64,000 nucleotides of DNA, from contig NKPT01000002.1 in NCBI GenBank assembly GCA_002254845.1, forward strand, positions 124,001-188,000. The letters are read 5' to 3'. Below are positions 43,710-53,700 of the stretch, one piece after another; within the stretch, counting starts at the first letter, position 1, and each line of letters begins with the position of its first letter. A model generated the notes under the pieces. It ran no database searches. It worked only from the letters and a program-made list of their open reading frames with translations, and had not been told where the DNA came from. The position numbers and the translations under genes are program-made. This DNA comes from Chloracidobacterium sp. CP2_5A (GTDB lineage Bacteria; Acidobacteriota; Blastocatellia; Chloracidobacteriales; Chloracidobacteriaceae).

Positions 43710-44375
43710 ATGTCGCTGGCGTATATTCTCCAAGAGCTGGCCGACCCGGATTTCGACGACATCCATGGCGATGACGAATCCGGCGGGTTCGCGGCCGACA
43801 AGGCGCTGCGTCTGTTGGTTTCGGCGCTTTACGCGAACTGGCGTCCGGCTGATGGCGCGCCATTCCTGGCGGCGGCGCGGGTCGCGGTGTATAGCGGGGA
43901 AAAAGCCTCTCAAGCCGTCGTCGCGCTGCCCGACCTGCTCCTCGCGCAGGGCGTCGCGCCGGCCGCCGCTTGGTGGAAGCCGGTTCACCGCGCTTACCGC
44001 GTCGCCCGCTTTGGCAAGCCGCCGGATGTCGCGCTGGATATCCTGACGCGGGCCGCGGACCGGCCCGAAACGCGGCCCGCCCGCCACCAGACGTACGAGC
44101 AGCTCGCCATCCCCTACTGGGTGGCTTATGACCCTTGCCGGCTTGTCTCGCCGCAGCCAGTCACCGTTTTTGAGCGACAGGGCGGGCGACTCGTCGCTCG
44201 CTCCGACGCGCAGCTTCCGCGGTTGGGCCTTGGGCTAACCCTCTGGCGCGGAAGCTTTGAGGGACGCGATGACGAATGGCTGCGCTGGACGGATGCCGGC
44301 GGCAACCTCCTGCTCACGGGCGATGAACTGGCGGCGTACTGGCGTGGCCGAGCCGTTGAGCTGGAAGCCCGCTAG
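43710..44375 (+). CDS. Uma2 family (PD-(D/E)XK-fold) endonuclease-like protein
   Basis: A 221-aa protein of the Uma2/DUF820 family. Core residues are in PPDVALDILTRAADRPETRPARHQTYEQLAIPYWVAYDP, with Asp, the expected Asp/Glu-type position and Tyr-Glu. QPVTVFERQGGRLVA and LPRLGLGLTLWRGSFEG follow. The usual Glu-x-Lys pair of the nuclease fold is not clearly present (DILTR in place of EILS..K), so it may be inactive. AAGGGG lies 9 bp before the ATG at 43710; a GTG at 43704 is an alternative. The family is widespread in many copies with unknown role. Confidence 0.8.
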   Translation: MSLAYILQELADPDFDDIHGDDESGGFAADKALRLLVSALYANWRPADGAPFLAAARVAVYSGEKASQAVVALPDLLLAQGVAPAAAWWKPVHRAYRVARFGKPPDVALDILTRAADRPETRPARHQTYEQLAIPYWVAYDPCRLVSPQPVTVFERQGGRLVARSDAQLPRLGLGLTLWRGSFEGRDDEWLRWTDAGGNLLLTGDELAAYWRGRAVELEAR

Positions 44376-44450
44376 CGCGCTTTTCGGGATGCTGTGGCCA
44401 ATCCGCGGGGGCATAAGGCAAGCCAGCCGCTTATCGTAGCGCGCTGACCA

Positions 44451-45869
44451 TCAGGTGAAGCGTCGCACCGTGCGATGGCCGAAGAAGCGTCGGATTTCAT
44501 CCACGGCGGTATTGAGCAACCCCTCGCTGCTCAGGAGCGACTTGACGTACTGGGGCGCGAGCGCTTCCTGCATCGGCTCGAAGCCATGCTCGATGAGGCT
44601 CCAGCCGGGACGCAGCTTCGAGGCCATGCCTTCCAGCAGCGAAAGACTCCGAAAGACGTAAACCAGTTCGGGGGGCAGGTTCAGGCCCAGCTCGCTCGCC
44701 GCCCGCTCGATGGCGAGTCCGACGCCCAGCATGCGGTTCCGCGCAGGCAGCCCCCGCTGGTGAAGCTGGACGATTTCCTCGACAAAGGCGTGAATCCGGC
44801 GGCGATTCGTGCTCTCGGCGACAATCCCCGTCTCGTAAAGGCCATCCACGAGCTGCTCGCGGTCGCCGCGCAAGCCGGCGACGACGGAGTTTAAGATGAC
44901 GGCGCGCATCTGGCGCGACAAGCGGCAGACCATGCCGTAGTCAAGCAAAATCAACTGCCCGCCGTCTCCAACCAAGATGTTTCCGGGATGCGGGTCGGCA
45001 TGATAGACGCCGGCGACGAAAATCATTTCGGCATAAAGCGTGACCAGCCGCGCGATGAGATCGTCGAAGTCGAAGCCGGCGGCCCGCAGGCGCTCCGCGT
45101 CGGTGAACTTCACGCCGGGGCAGTATTCCATAACGATGACTTGCGGACTGGAAACTTCCGGGTAGATGAGCGGCACGGTGACGTCTTCCCGGCGGGCCAG
45201 GATGCGCGCCATCGTCTCCAAATTTTCCATCTCGTTTGTCAGGTCCAGCTCCTGCGCCATGCCCTTCGAGCCCTCGGCGATGGCAGTGGATAGCATGCGC
45301 GTCAGCGAGTTGGAGAAGCGCCGGTCAAGTTGCCGCATGACAAAGCCGGCGATTTTGAGATCAACCGCCATCTGAGCGGGAATGTCCGGTCGGACGAACT
45401 TGACGACGACATCCTGCCCCTGCCACACCGCGTAATGAACCTGCGCCAGCGACGCCGCGGCCAGCGCCTGATCGTCGAATCGCTCAAAAACGGCTTCCAG
45501 TCGCCTCCCGTAAATGGCTTCGAGGGTGCGGCGGGCTTCCTTGCCGGGAAGCGGCGTGATGCCATCCTGGAGTTTGGCGATTTCCTCGATATAGACCGGC
45601 GGCACGAGGTCTGGGCGCGCGCTGACCAGCTGCCCAAGCTTGATAAAGGCTGTGCCTAGCGTCTCGATGTGCCGCTTGATGGTTTGCGCTCGCTGATGAT
45701 GCGTCGCTTCCGAAACGCGGCGCGGCGGGCCAAAAGCCAGGTATCGCCGATGGTCGCGCGCGAATGCCAGGGCGGTCGGAAGCGTGAGGCGCAGCATGAC
45801 GCTTGCTCGGCGGGCGAGACGGGCGTGGTCTGCAAGGGACGTAAGCCGCGATGGAGGACGATGCGACAT
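44451..45869 (-). CDS. ABC1/UbiB (AarF) family atypical kinase, second copy
   Basis: A 472-aa UbiB-family protein with LGTAFIKLGQLVSARPDLVPP, AAASLAQVHYAVW, VVVKFVRPD, VYHADPHPGNILVG and LILLDYGMVCRLS, the same landmarks as the gene at 10446-11936 but with low overall similarity. It has no clear C-terminal transmembrane pair. The 3' end is near the Uma2-like gene (convergent). It is 32 bp downstream of the CYTH gene on the same strand. No quinone-synthesis gene lies nearby. Confidence 0.87.
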   Translation of the reverse strand: MSHRPPSRLTSLADHARLARRASVMLRLTLPTALAFARDHRRYLAFGPPRRVSEATHHQRAQTIKRHIETLGTAFIKLGQLVSARPDLVPPVYIEEIAKLQDGITPLPGKEARRTLEAIYGRRLEAVFERFDDQALAAASLAQVHYAVWQGQDVVVKFVRPDIPAQMAVDLKIAGFVMRQLDRRFSNSLTRMLSTAIAEGSKGMAQELDLTNEMENLETMARILARREDVTVPLIYPEVSSPQVIVMEYCPGVKFTDAERLRAAGFDFDDLIARLVTLYAEMIFVAGVYHADPHPGNILVGDGGQLILLDYGMVCRLSRQMRAVILNSVVAGLRGDREQLVDGLYETGIVAESTNRRRIHAFVEEIVQLHQRGLPARNRMLGVGLAIERAASELGLNLPPELVYVFRSLSLLEGMASKLRPGWSLIEHGFEPMQEALAPQYVKSLLSSEGLLNTAVDEIRRFFGHRTVRRFT

Positions 45870-45901
45870 GCTTTCAGGCTCAACGTTCGCGAGTGCTGTT
45901 T

Positions 45902-46507
45902 CTATCGTCCATCACCGGGCGGCAAAGCGAAAGTCATATCTTCGAGCGGCTTGCCCTCCGCTTGGCACCGCTCGTGCTGAAGGCGCGGATAGGAAGCCGT
46001 GACATAGTCCTCGCGCGCCAGCCCGAGCCGCTCGATGAGACGCTCAAGCGTCGGCTCATCCGCCTCAAGCTCGACAAAGCACCCGATGGGCGTTTCATCA
46101 AACATCCCCAAAAGTTCCAGCCCGCTCGCGTGTCGGAGGCGATAGGTCGTCCGAAACTTCTGGTAGCGAAAGGTTTTTTCAAACCCGAGCTTTTCCAGCA
46201 GCCGGATAAGGGCCGGGCCGTCCGACACGGCCAGCTCAATTTCCTCGCGCACCTTGACGCCGCTGGCCGGCGCTTCCGTCGGCTTGCCCTTGTGGGTCAA
46301 AATCGCCTCGGCTAGGTCGTCCCGGAGTCTTACGCGGAGCGCCTGCCGGCTGTTGAACAGCGACCGCGCGGGCGTGTCAAACAGCCAGTTGTCTTCAAAA
46401 TGACGCGGGACGACCAGTTCCAGCGTAAAGCCGGCCGCGATGAGCCGCTGCCGCAGCGCGTCGGGCGTCGGCCCGGCCAGCTTAATTTCAGCTTCGATGT
46501 GCGTCAT
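45902..46507 (-). CDS. CYTH-domain protein (class IV adenylate cyclase/triphosphate hydrolase-like)
   Basis: A 201-aa triphosphate-tunnel enzyme. The metal-binding ExExK motif is at the N-terminus (IEAEIKL, residues 4-10). Basic tunnel strands include ALRVRLRDDLAEAILTHKGK and FRTTYRL, and late acidic residues include CFVELEADEPTLERLIERLG. The ATG at 46505-46507 is used; the ORF track begins at a TTG six codons upstream. CYTH proteins hydrolyse or cyclise triphosphates (thiamine triphosphate, tripolyphosphate, ATP); the substrate cannot be assigned. It precedes the ABC1 gene. Confidence 0.88.
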   Translation of the reverse strand: MTHIEAEIKLAGPTPDALRQRLIAAGFTLELVVPRHFEDNWLFDTPARSLFNSRQALRVRLRDDLAEAILTHKGKPTEAPASGVKVREEIELAVSDGPALIRLLEKLGFEKTFRYQKFRTTYRLRHASGLELLGMFDETPIGCFVELEADEPTLERLIERLGLAREDYVTASYPRLQHERCQAEGKPLEDMTFALPPGDGR

Positions 46508-46677
46508 CGGCTTCAAGCGCGCCAATAGCTTATCAGCAACCGGTTGCCGAAAGCCCTCCCGACGTTAGAAAGTATGGGCCGCAGCGAAAAAACTCAACCT
46601 CGCGCGACCGGCTTACCCGGTGTCGTCACGAGGCTCAATCACCCATTTTCGCCAGCCGTTTTTGGGGGCTACCCACG

Positions 46678-49600
46678 ATGCCGGAGTCAATCCAAAACCA
46701 ACTCGAAGCGTCGCCCGCGGATGGAACATTGGTCAGCTTCCAAAGCGAAGGATTTTCCTTCGTCCATCCCGCGCTATGGCAAGCGATCCGCCTGGCGGGA
46801 TTCCAGTATGGAGCGCAGGCGACGTATGGCCTGACGATTCTCTTTAGATTCATCCCCGCTCATCCGCCGGATGTCTTGGAAGAGGCGACGCTGTCGCTAG
46901 CGCTTGGCGATTTGCTTGACGAGTTGCCGACGGTTATTCGCGGGGACAAGTTCGTCACCGGGCTGTATGTTGGCTTGACCGCGCAGGCGGAAGCTGTCTG
47001 GCGGGGAACGCCCTGTCTGATCTGGGGCGTCGTGATCGCCCGCACTGGGCCGTCGCCGGCGGACTTATCGCGCGGCGTCCTGATCATTATCGTGCCGACG
47101 GCCGCGATTGAGGCCGGCGAGCGAGACGCCCGCCTGATCCTTGATAGCTTTGCCGTCGCCGGGCAGTCCGTCACTGACGCCCGAATCTCCATGAGCCAGA
47201 TTGAGTCGGTTGAGTTTGACCCTTCCAGCCTCATCGAGACCCGGCAGCTTCCCGGCGAGGCGGACGTCTCCACGATGGAAGACTTGCCGGCGCAGCCGCC
47301 AGAGGCGGAGAGCGCGCCGGATTGGCGCGTCTCGGTCAGCACGCTCACGGCGAGCGAAGGCGGCTATGCCGACGGGCCGCTGGCGGTAGCGAAGTTTTTG
47401 CGTCCCAACGGCATCGCCTGCGACCCGCAGGGCAATCTCTACATTGCGGATTTCGGCAACCACCGCATTCGGCAAATCTCGATGGATGGCGTCGCGCGCA
47501 CTCTGGCCGGCAGCGGACGCGCCGGCTATCAGGATGACCTTGGCTTGTTGGCGGAATTCAACGGGCCGCGCGGGATCGCCTACGCTTCCGGGTATCTCTA
47601 CCTTGCCGACCTCAATAACGCCTGCATTCGTCGAATAACGCTTGACGGCGCGGTGACGACGCTGGCCGGCGACGGACTGGAAGGCGCGTGCGACGGCCTG
47701 GGCAAGCAAGCGCGTTTCAAGTCGCCCCGCGCCGTTGCCGTGGACGCCGTCGGCGTGGTCTATGTCGCCGACGACGCGCGGGTGCGACGCATTACGCCGG
47801 ACGGCATGGTGACGACGCTGGCGGGCTGCGAGCCGGGATATGCGGACGGTCCGGCGGCGGCGGCGAAATTTGATACCTTGAGCGGGCTGGCGCTTGATCG
47901 GGTCGGCAACATCTATCTTGCCGACGCCGGTAATCGCCGCCTGCGCAAGCTTAGCCGCGATGGGCAAGTGACAACGCTGCCGGTTGGGCCGGAAGCGAAA
48001 AAGGACGTTGCCATCCTGCACCCCGTCGCGCTCTGCGTTGGCTCCGACGGAACGCTCTATGTGCTGGATGTCGCGGACTTTTCCCTCAAGGCCGTTTTGC
48101 CCGGCGGCGCGGTCGCGCGAATAGCCGGCGGACGGCAGGGAACGCAAGATGGCGACGGCGCTCACGCCCAGTTCTGGATGCCCGCGGCGCTCGCGCTCTT
48201 TGATAATTGCTTGTACGTGACTGACCGCGAGCGGCATGCTATTCGGCTCGCGCGTCTTCAGGACCCGGGTGAAAGCCCGACTGCCCAGGTCTGGCCACAG
48301 GAAGACGACTGGTCAGTCCCGCATTCAGCGTCGCCTGAGGATCTCAAGCAAACCAAGCCTTCGGTGGCGGTGATTCCCGCCCTCTCCGCTCCGGCGCGGG
48401 CCCGCCAGGTCGCGCCTTTCGCTAGGCAAGCCGGGCTTGGCGCCGCTGACCTGACTAACTTGGCGGTGGAGGTGGCCGCCGGTGGCGGCGATCCGGGATT
48501 CCTCGATGGTCAGCATGCCGCCGCTCGCTTGAATCATCCGGTTGGGCTGGCGATGGATGCGGATGGAACGCTTTTTATTGCCGACCACTTCAACCACGCC
48601 ATTCGCATGCTCGCGCCGGACGGGCAGCTGCGCACGCTTGCCGGCGGGCGCCAGCGCGGCTTTCGGGATGGGCGCGGCGCGGAAGCCGAATTCAATGGGC
48701 CGCTAGGCATCGCGGTCGGCGCGCAGGGGGAGATTTATGTCGCCGACCACTTGAACGCTCGCGTGCGAGTGGTGACCCGCGACGGCGAAGTCCGGACGCT
48801 GGCCGGAACCGGCGTGGCCAAAATCGAGGATGGCCCGCTGACAACCGCCTCGTTTGAAGGCCCCAAAGGCATTGCGACTGACATGCACGGCCTGATTTAT
48901 GTCACCGACGGCGTGACGGTTCGCCTCATCACCCCAGATGGCTATGCGCGAACCCTCGCCGGTCAAGCGCGCGGCTTTCGGGACGGCGTCGGCGCGCGAG
49001 CGATGTTCGGCTGGGTGTATGCCATTGCGCTTGACGTGTCGGGCCTCTGCTTCGTCACGGACGCCGCCAACCATGCCATTCGCTGCGTTTATCCCGACGG
49101 CGCGGTGAAGACGGTGTTTGGCGGCGGAGAAATCCGGCAGTTGAATTTCCCGAATGGGCTGGCCATAGATGTGTACGGGAATCTCTACGTCGCCGACACC
49201 AACCACCACCGCGTTTTGCGGCTGACGCCCACTGCGGAGGGCGGTTATGCCCCTTCGCTTGTTTGCGGTCAGCGGCGCGGGCGACAGCTCGGCGCCGCGC
49301 GCGAGACTGAGCTGGACGCCCCGCGCGGGATTGCCGTCGGCTTTGACAACGATCTCTACATTGCCGATTCCAACGCGAATCGCGTTTTGCGGGTCGTCCC
49401 GCTGCGCAAGACGACCGGCGTCGAGTCGTCGTCGGGCGATGTCGCTGATCAAAAGCCGCTGCGCGACGCGCTGGCCCAAGCGTTGAGCGAAGCGGAAACC
49501 GCCAGCAGCGACCAGCTCCAGCCTGAATCGCTGCATGAAGCGAGCTCCACGCCGGTGGAAGTCGCGGAATTCGCGGAGCGCATGGAGCATAAAGCCGGAG

Positions 49601-50289
49601 ACGGGCCGCCGCTTCCGCCGCCAAGTCGACGTCAGTTGGATATCGCGCTAGCCCCTGCCGCGCCGGCCGCCGCGCCCGCTCCATCGCCGGTGGCATCGCC
49701 TGTCCCGCATCGTCGCCACGCGGCCGCCACAGTGCTTGGCTGGGGCATCGAAGTGTCAGGCCATAACTTGATCCGCACCGAGCCGGATGGCTCGCTCCTG
49801 CTGGATACCACCTATAGCGCCGAAAATAGCGCGTTTTTCTACCTTCCCTGGGAGGTGACGGCCGCGCAGAAGGTCATCATCAAGATCAAAATGCAGCTTG
49901 TAGCCTATGTGGGCGAGCGCGACGCCACTGGTTGCGCCGTCTGGTTTGAAAACGACCGTCACGCGGACGCCCTGCTTATTCAGTCGGACGGCATTCGCCT
50001 GCTGCGCGCGCCGGAGCTATCCTATGCCTGCAACCCGTGCGCCGGGATTAATGCCTATGCCATCACGTTGCACGGCCCTGACATCCGGGTCGCCTTCAAC
50101 GGCGTCGAGCGCATAACCGGAGTGGGCAAGTTCTGGACACGCCCGGCCGCCCGCGACGGCCGCCCGCCGCGCCGTTGGCTGGCGTTTGGCGACGGCTCTT
50201 CCACTTCCGGCAGCATTTCGCGCTGGCAAAGCGTGACGTACTGCGTCGAGGAGGACGCGGACACCCTGCCGCTCGCCGCCGAAGGGTAA
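46678..50289 (+). CDS. double six-bladed NHL-propeller protein with N-terminal and lectin-like domains
   Basis: A 1203-aa protein with an unusual architecture. Residues 1 to about 162 form a domain of uncertain type (SEGFSFVHPALWQAIRLAGFQYG) that loosely recalls DcrB/PsbP-like folds. From about 230 come six NHL blades (GNLYIADFGNHRIRQIS to CLYVTDRERHAIRLAR, about 251-520), then a Pro/Ala linker. Six more blades follow (TLFIADHFNHAIRMLA to DLYIADSNANRVLRVV, about 631-905), and a second Ala/Pro linker. A C-terminal concanavalin-like jelly roll covers about 1019-1203 (SGHNLIRTEPDGSLLLDTTYSAENSAFFYLPW). There is no signal peptide, so it is probably cytoplasmic or exported by a dedicated route. 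The role is unknown; scaffolding or ligand binding is likely. Confidence 0.8.
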   Translation: MPESIQNQLEASPADGTLVSFQSEGFSFVHPALWQAIRLAGFQYGAQATYGLTILFRFIPAHPPDVLEEATLSLALGDLLDELPTVIRGDKFVTGLYVGLTAQAEAVWRGTPCLIWGVVIARTGPSPADLSRGVLIIIVPTAAIEAGERDARLILDSFAVAGQSVTDARISMSQIESVEFDPSSLIETRQLPGEADVSTMEDLPAQPPEAESAPDWRVSVSTLTASEGGYADGPLAVAKFLRPNGIACDPQGNLYIADFGNHRIRQISMDGVARTLAGSGRAGYQDDLGLLAEFNGPRGIAYASGYLYLADLNNACIRRITLDGAVTTLAGDGLEGACDGLGKQARFKSPRAVAVDAVGVVYVADDARVRRITPDGMVTTLAGCEPGYADGPAAAAKFDTLSGLALDRVGNIYLADAGNRRLRKLSRDGQVTTLPVGPEAKKDVAILHPVALCVGSDGTLYVLDVADFSLKAVLPGGAVARIAGGRQGTQDGDGAHAQFWMPAALALFDNCLYVTDRERHAIRLARLQDPGESPTAQVWPQEDDWSVPHSASPEDLKQTKPSVAVIPALSAPARARQVAPFARQAGLGAADLTNLAVEVAAGGGDPGFLDGQHAAARLNHPVGLAMDADGTLFIADHFNHAIRMLAPDGQLRTLAGGRQRGFRDGRGAEAEFNGPLGIAVGAQGEIYVADHLNARVRVVTRDGEVRTLAGTGVAKIEDGPLTTASFEGPKGIATDMHGLIYVTDGVTVRLITPDGYARTLAGQARGFRDGVGARAMFGWVYAIALDVSGLCFVTDAANHAIRCVYPDGAVKTVFGGGEIRQLNFPNGLAIDVYGNLYVADTNHHRVLRLTPTAEGGYAPSLVCGQRRGRQLGAARETELDAPRGIAVGFDNDLYIADSNANRVLRVVPLRKTTGVESSSGDVADQKPLRDALAQALSEAETASSDQLQPESLHEASSTPVEVAEFAERMEHKAGDGPPLPPPSRRQLDIALAPAAPAAAPAPSPVASPVPHRRHAAATVLGWGIEVSGHNLIRTEPDGSLLLDTTYSAENSAFFYLPWEVTAAQKVIIKIKMQLVAYVGERDATGCAVWFENDRHADALLIQSDGIRLLRAPELSYACNPCAGINAYAITLHGPDIRVAFNGVERITGVGKFWTRPAARDGRPPRRWLAFGDGSSTSGSISRWQSVTYCVEEDADTLPLAAEG

Positions 50290-50290
50290 T

Positions 50291-50320
50291 TTGAAAACTG
50301 TTTTCGATTTGTAGTAGGCT
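50291..50320 (+). promoter_or_regulatory. candidate promoter and palindrome before the Cys-rich peptide gene
   Basis: TTGAAA and TAGGCT at 18-bp spacing begin 2 bp after the NHL gene stop. GAAAACTGTTTTC (50293-50305) is a 13-bp palindrome that overlaps the proposed -35. It could be an operator or the base of a hairpin. Both are weak by themselves. Confidence 0.3.
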
Positions 50321-50354
50321 CTCCTCACCTTATCTCTGAAGGAGACTCTGAAGC

Positions 50355-50444
50355 GTGTTCCCGTGTCGTCACAAGCGTAAGGATAAGTGCTGCAAGAAAT
50401 ACAAAAAGTGCGGCAGGGCTTGTAAGGGCTGCCCCAAGTTTTGA
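50355..50444 (+). CDS. 29-aa cysteine- and lysine-rich peptide
   Basis: A short ORF below the track's size limit. AAGGAG at 50339-50344 is 10 bp before a GTG, which opens MFPCRHKRKDKCCKKYKKCGRACKGCPKF and ends at TGA 50442-50444. Six of 29 residues are cysteine (C4, C12, C13, C19, C23, C26) and ten are lysine. The CCKKYKKCGRACKGCP core looks deliberate, and I recall similar CCxKYKKxGKxCKxCP microproteins in other bacteria, without a known function. It could bind zinc or iron-sulfur, or nucleic acid. It lies 65 bp after the NHL gene. No signal peptide is possible at this length. Confidence 0.65.
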   Translation: MFPCRHKRKDKCCKKYKKCGRACKGCPKF

Positions 50445-50763
50445 CCGCTCTTTACGAACAGCTCAGCGTCGGGTTAGCGAGAAGGCTTGCCGCCTCGTTG
50501 AGAGGCAAGGCGCCTGGCGCATTCAGGCAAGAAGGGGCGCTCTAGCTAAGGAAAAAGCGCAGTCGCGCAGTTCAAGCTGTTTCAGCCTTGGATGTTTCCC
50601 GCTTTGTCTCGCGCAATTGACCGAGGAAGCGCGCGCGACATCCGCCCTCGCTCGCCGCTGCCCCTCAGCTGCCCCTCAGCGCCGAAAAAAAGCCAAAAAA
50701 ACAGGCGCGGAGGGCTTCCACCCCCCTCGCCCGGTTAGCGACAGCTTGCGCCGTCAGGCGCTT
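50445..50763. other. 319-bp intergenic region with repeats and a minus-strand terminator
   Basis: No gene is supported; the plus-strand ORF 50617-51261 is a shadow of the receptor gene. The region holds an imperfect hairpin near 50490-50520. It also holds a two-copy 11-bp repeat GCTGCCCCTCA (50657-50667 and 50668-50678) and two A7 tracts that form T tracts for minus-strand transcripts. Confidence 0.6.
50694..50731 (-). terminator. intrinsic terminator of the TonB-dependent receptor gene
   Basis: On the minus strand GGCGAGGGGGG pairs with CCCTCCGCGCC (11 positions with one A-G mismatch and one G-T wobble) around a 6-nt loop. CTG-free T-rich sequence TGTTTTTTT follows directly, and a second T7 tract lies a few bases on. 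It begins 33 bp after the receptor stop codon. Confidence 0.65.
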
Positions 50764-53700
50764 TTAGAAGCGCACCTTCAAGCTGAACTGCATGATGCGC
50801 GGGCCGCCGACTGTATTGTTGATTTTACCGAAGTCGCCCGAGTCTTGCAGGTCGTTGCCCGGCAACGCGAAGTTGACGTTGTTGAACGCGTTGAAGATGT
50901 CCCAGCGGAACTCGACGCCGACGCGCTCCGTGATGGCGGTGTTCTTCGCCAAGCTGAAGTCCACGCGCTTCTGAAACGCGCCGCGCAGGACGTTGCGGCC
51001 AAGGTTTCCAAAGCCGCCCAGCGGCGAAGCCAGGGCTGCCGGATTGAAGAACTGCTCGGTGGGCTCGGGTCCTCGCCGCCGCAGGTCGCTGATGGTCGCT
51101 CCCGGCGCGAGGTTCGGTCGCCCGAAGCCCGGACGGAACAGCCCGCCCGAGCCGAGCCGCAAGCTGGTAAAGTTGGCGCCATTTGTCCCGACGGACCCAA
51201 TTTCCGGCTCGCTGGAAAAGATGCTGAACGGCGCGCCCGATTGCGCTTGGATGAAGGTTGAAAGCGCCCATCCCTTGACGAAGCGGCTGTTGGAGCCAAA
51301 GGTCGGGAAGTCATAGATGGCTGTCGCGCTGAAGCGGTGCGTCCGATCAAAATCCGAAGGACCTCGATTGGCGCGGAGGTTTCTCGGGTTGCCTGAAGCG
51401 ACAAACCCAATGTTCGGCGCATCGGGGCGCGCGTTGCCGGCGGTGCTGCCAGGGTCAGCCGAAATGTCATCGATGGATTTTGACCAGGTGTAGGCCGCGA
51501 AGTAGCTTAGGCCGCCGTAGGATTCGTTGAAGTCAAATCGCTGCTGCGTCGTGAGCTGGAGCGAGTGATAGATCGAGCTAGCCGACGAGGTAAGCAAGAT
51601 GGCCTCTGGGATATTCAGCCCCAGATACAGCCCGCGCGCCTCGAAGGGCAGAATTGAGCCGGAGGCGTTTGCCACGTTGAGGTCCATTGTTCGGCGCGGG
51701 TCGCCGGTCGGGAATGCCTGGTTTGGAAAGCCAAAGGCGCGTCCCATGCCCCGCTCCCGCGCCGTCGCGCCGGGATTGAGCGGCCCGTTTGGACTGCCAG
51801 CCGCCAGGTAGGCTCGATTGAAGCGCTCGAAAATGAGGTCTGGCGTGCTGGGGTCGTTCATGTCGAATACGGGATTCAGGATGACCGCTTGCAGAAGCTT
51901 CGTCCCCTTGGTGCCAATGTAGCGCGCTTCCACAATCCAGTTCTTGCGCAGCTCATACTGCACGCCCAAGTTCCACTGCTGGATGTAGGGCGTCCGCAGC
52001 CGGCGATCGACCGCCCGAAACTCAAAGGTTTCCGCGACGTTGCCAAGAAACGGCTGACCAGTGGACGGATCAATTGGGTTGAGCGAGCCGTCCGCCTGCC
52101 GATTTACGCCCGTGCCGTCGCGTATTTGATAGCTGCCGGTCGCGCCGGCGGTGCGAACGACACGCAGTCCCGGAATGCCCTGCGCCGGAATGCCAGTCAA
52201 GAACTGGAAGAATGGTCGGTTGGGATCCTGCTGTGAAAAGGCGGTAGTGAAAGGGACGTTGCCCGCCGGCGCGGTCACTTCGATTTCCCGCAAAAACGGG
52301 TAGTTGCTGAACACCGTGTTGATGAAGGCTGCCGATGGGCGGTCGTAGAAGAACCCGTAGCCGCCGCGAGCGACCAGTCGCCCGCTGTTGAATGGCGTCC
52401 AGGCAAAGCCGATGCGCGGCGCGAAGTTGTTCCGATCATCGTTGATGGTGCTCTGGCTGTTGGCCCGCGCTGACCGGTCAATCGAGGTGTCAATTGCCGC
52501 AAATCCGCTCGGCTTGGCATTGGACGGCACGACAAACGCGCCAGCGATGTTGTCGGGGTTGGTTACGAGATCAGGGTAGAAATTGCCAAATCGCCCGCGC
52601 TTCTCGCTTGGCGTTCCGAAATACTCGTAGCGGATGCCGTAGTTGAGCGTGAAGTTATTGGCGATGCGCCAGTCGGCGGCGGCGAAGAGGCTCGTGTCAA
52701 GGAAGCGAAAGCTCTTTTGCGTGAATCCGTATTGTGTGTCTGCCTCCGTGACGCGGCCGGCTAAAAATTGCGTGAAGTTCTCTAGCTTTTCAAATTCTAC
52801 CCCTTGCTCTTCCGGCAGGTCAGTGTCAAAGAAGTGTCGCTTGAACTCTCCTCCAAAGCGGAAGGTTTGGCTGCCCTTGACCCAGGTCAGCGTGTTAAAC
52901 AGCGAATAGGTGTTTTGCAGCCGCTTGTTGAAGGCATCGTTCGGTCCGTTGATAGAGAAGTTCCCCGCGCGCGTGACGATGCGCGGGAGACGAAAGGCGT
53001 TCGTGCTGGAGTCAAAAATTGAGGCTGGGTTGAACGCGCGTAGGTCAGGGGCGTTGAACGTCCGCGCGATGTCATCCGGCTGCACGATGAGCGGCGTGTC
53101 GAGCGCGCGCGAATTGCGCAGCCGGAAGTAGCCAAACCGAAGCTCATTGATGAGCTGCGGCGAGAAGGTGTGCACATCCGAAATCGCCACCGAGTAATTC
53201 TGGTCGGCGCGGCGAATGGTCGCGGGCGACGCCAGGTTGGTGGGCGAGGTGAAAGGGTCGAAGCCGGGAAAGTCGGCAAAGAAAAAAATGCCGCTCAGGC
53301 GGTTGCCGCTGGCAATTTGCCAGTCGAGGCGAGAGTTGACCTGATTCTGAGTGAAGTCTGCCGGCTGCACTATGCGTTCCTGAAGCATGGGGTTGCCGCT
53401 CGTCGCGCCGGTATTCACGTTGCGCGTCGCGCCGGTGGCAGCGTTGGTGAATGTCACCGTCACGGCGTTGCCGGTAATATTCCTTGGCAATCCCGGAAGT
53501 CCAGTGCCGCTGTCCGCTCCGACGAGGCGCGCACTTGGCCCAGGCGTTGGAATCAGAAACCCGCCTGTGATCGGATTCCGCCGGTTGAGCAAATTTAGCG
53601 CCACCGGGCTGATTTCCGACGGCAGCAGGTTCAGTCCGGGATTGAGCTGATTGACGGCCGCCGCAATCCGCGCTGCGGAGCGGTCGCTGCCAATGAGCGC

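Noticed and set aside
48703-49590. Minus-strand ORFs opposite the NHL gene
   Set aside because: NHL blades continue without break on the plus strand, so these are antisense shadows.
50617-51261. Plus-strand ORF of 214 aa
   Set aside because: It lies mostly opposite the TonB-dependent receptor gene and has no recognisable protein features, so it is a GC-rich shadow frame.
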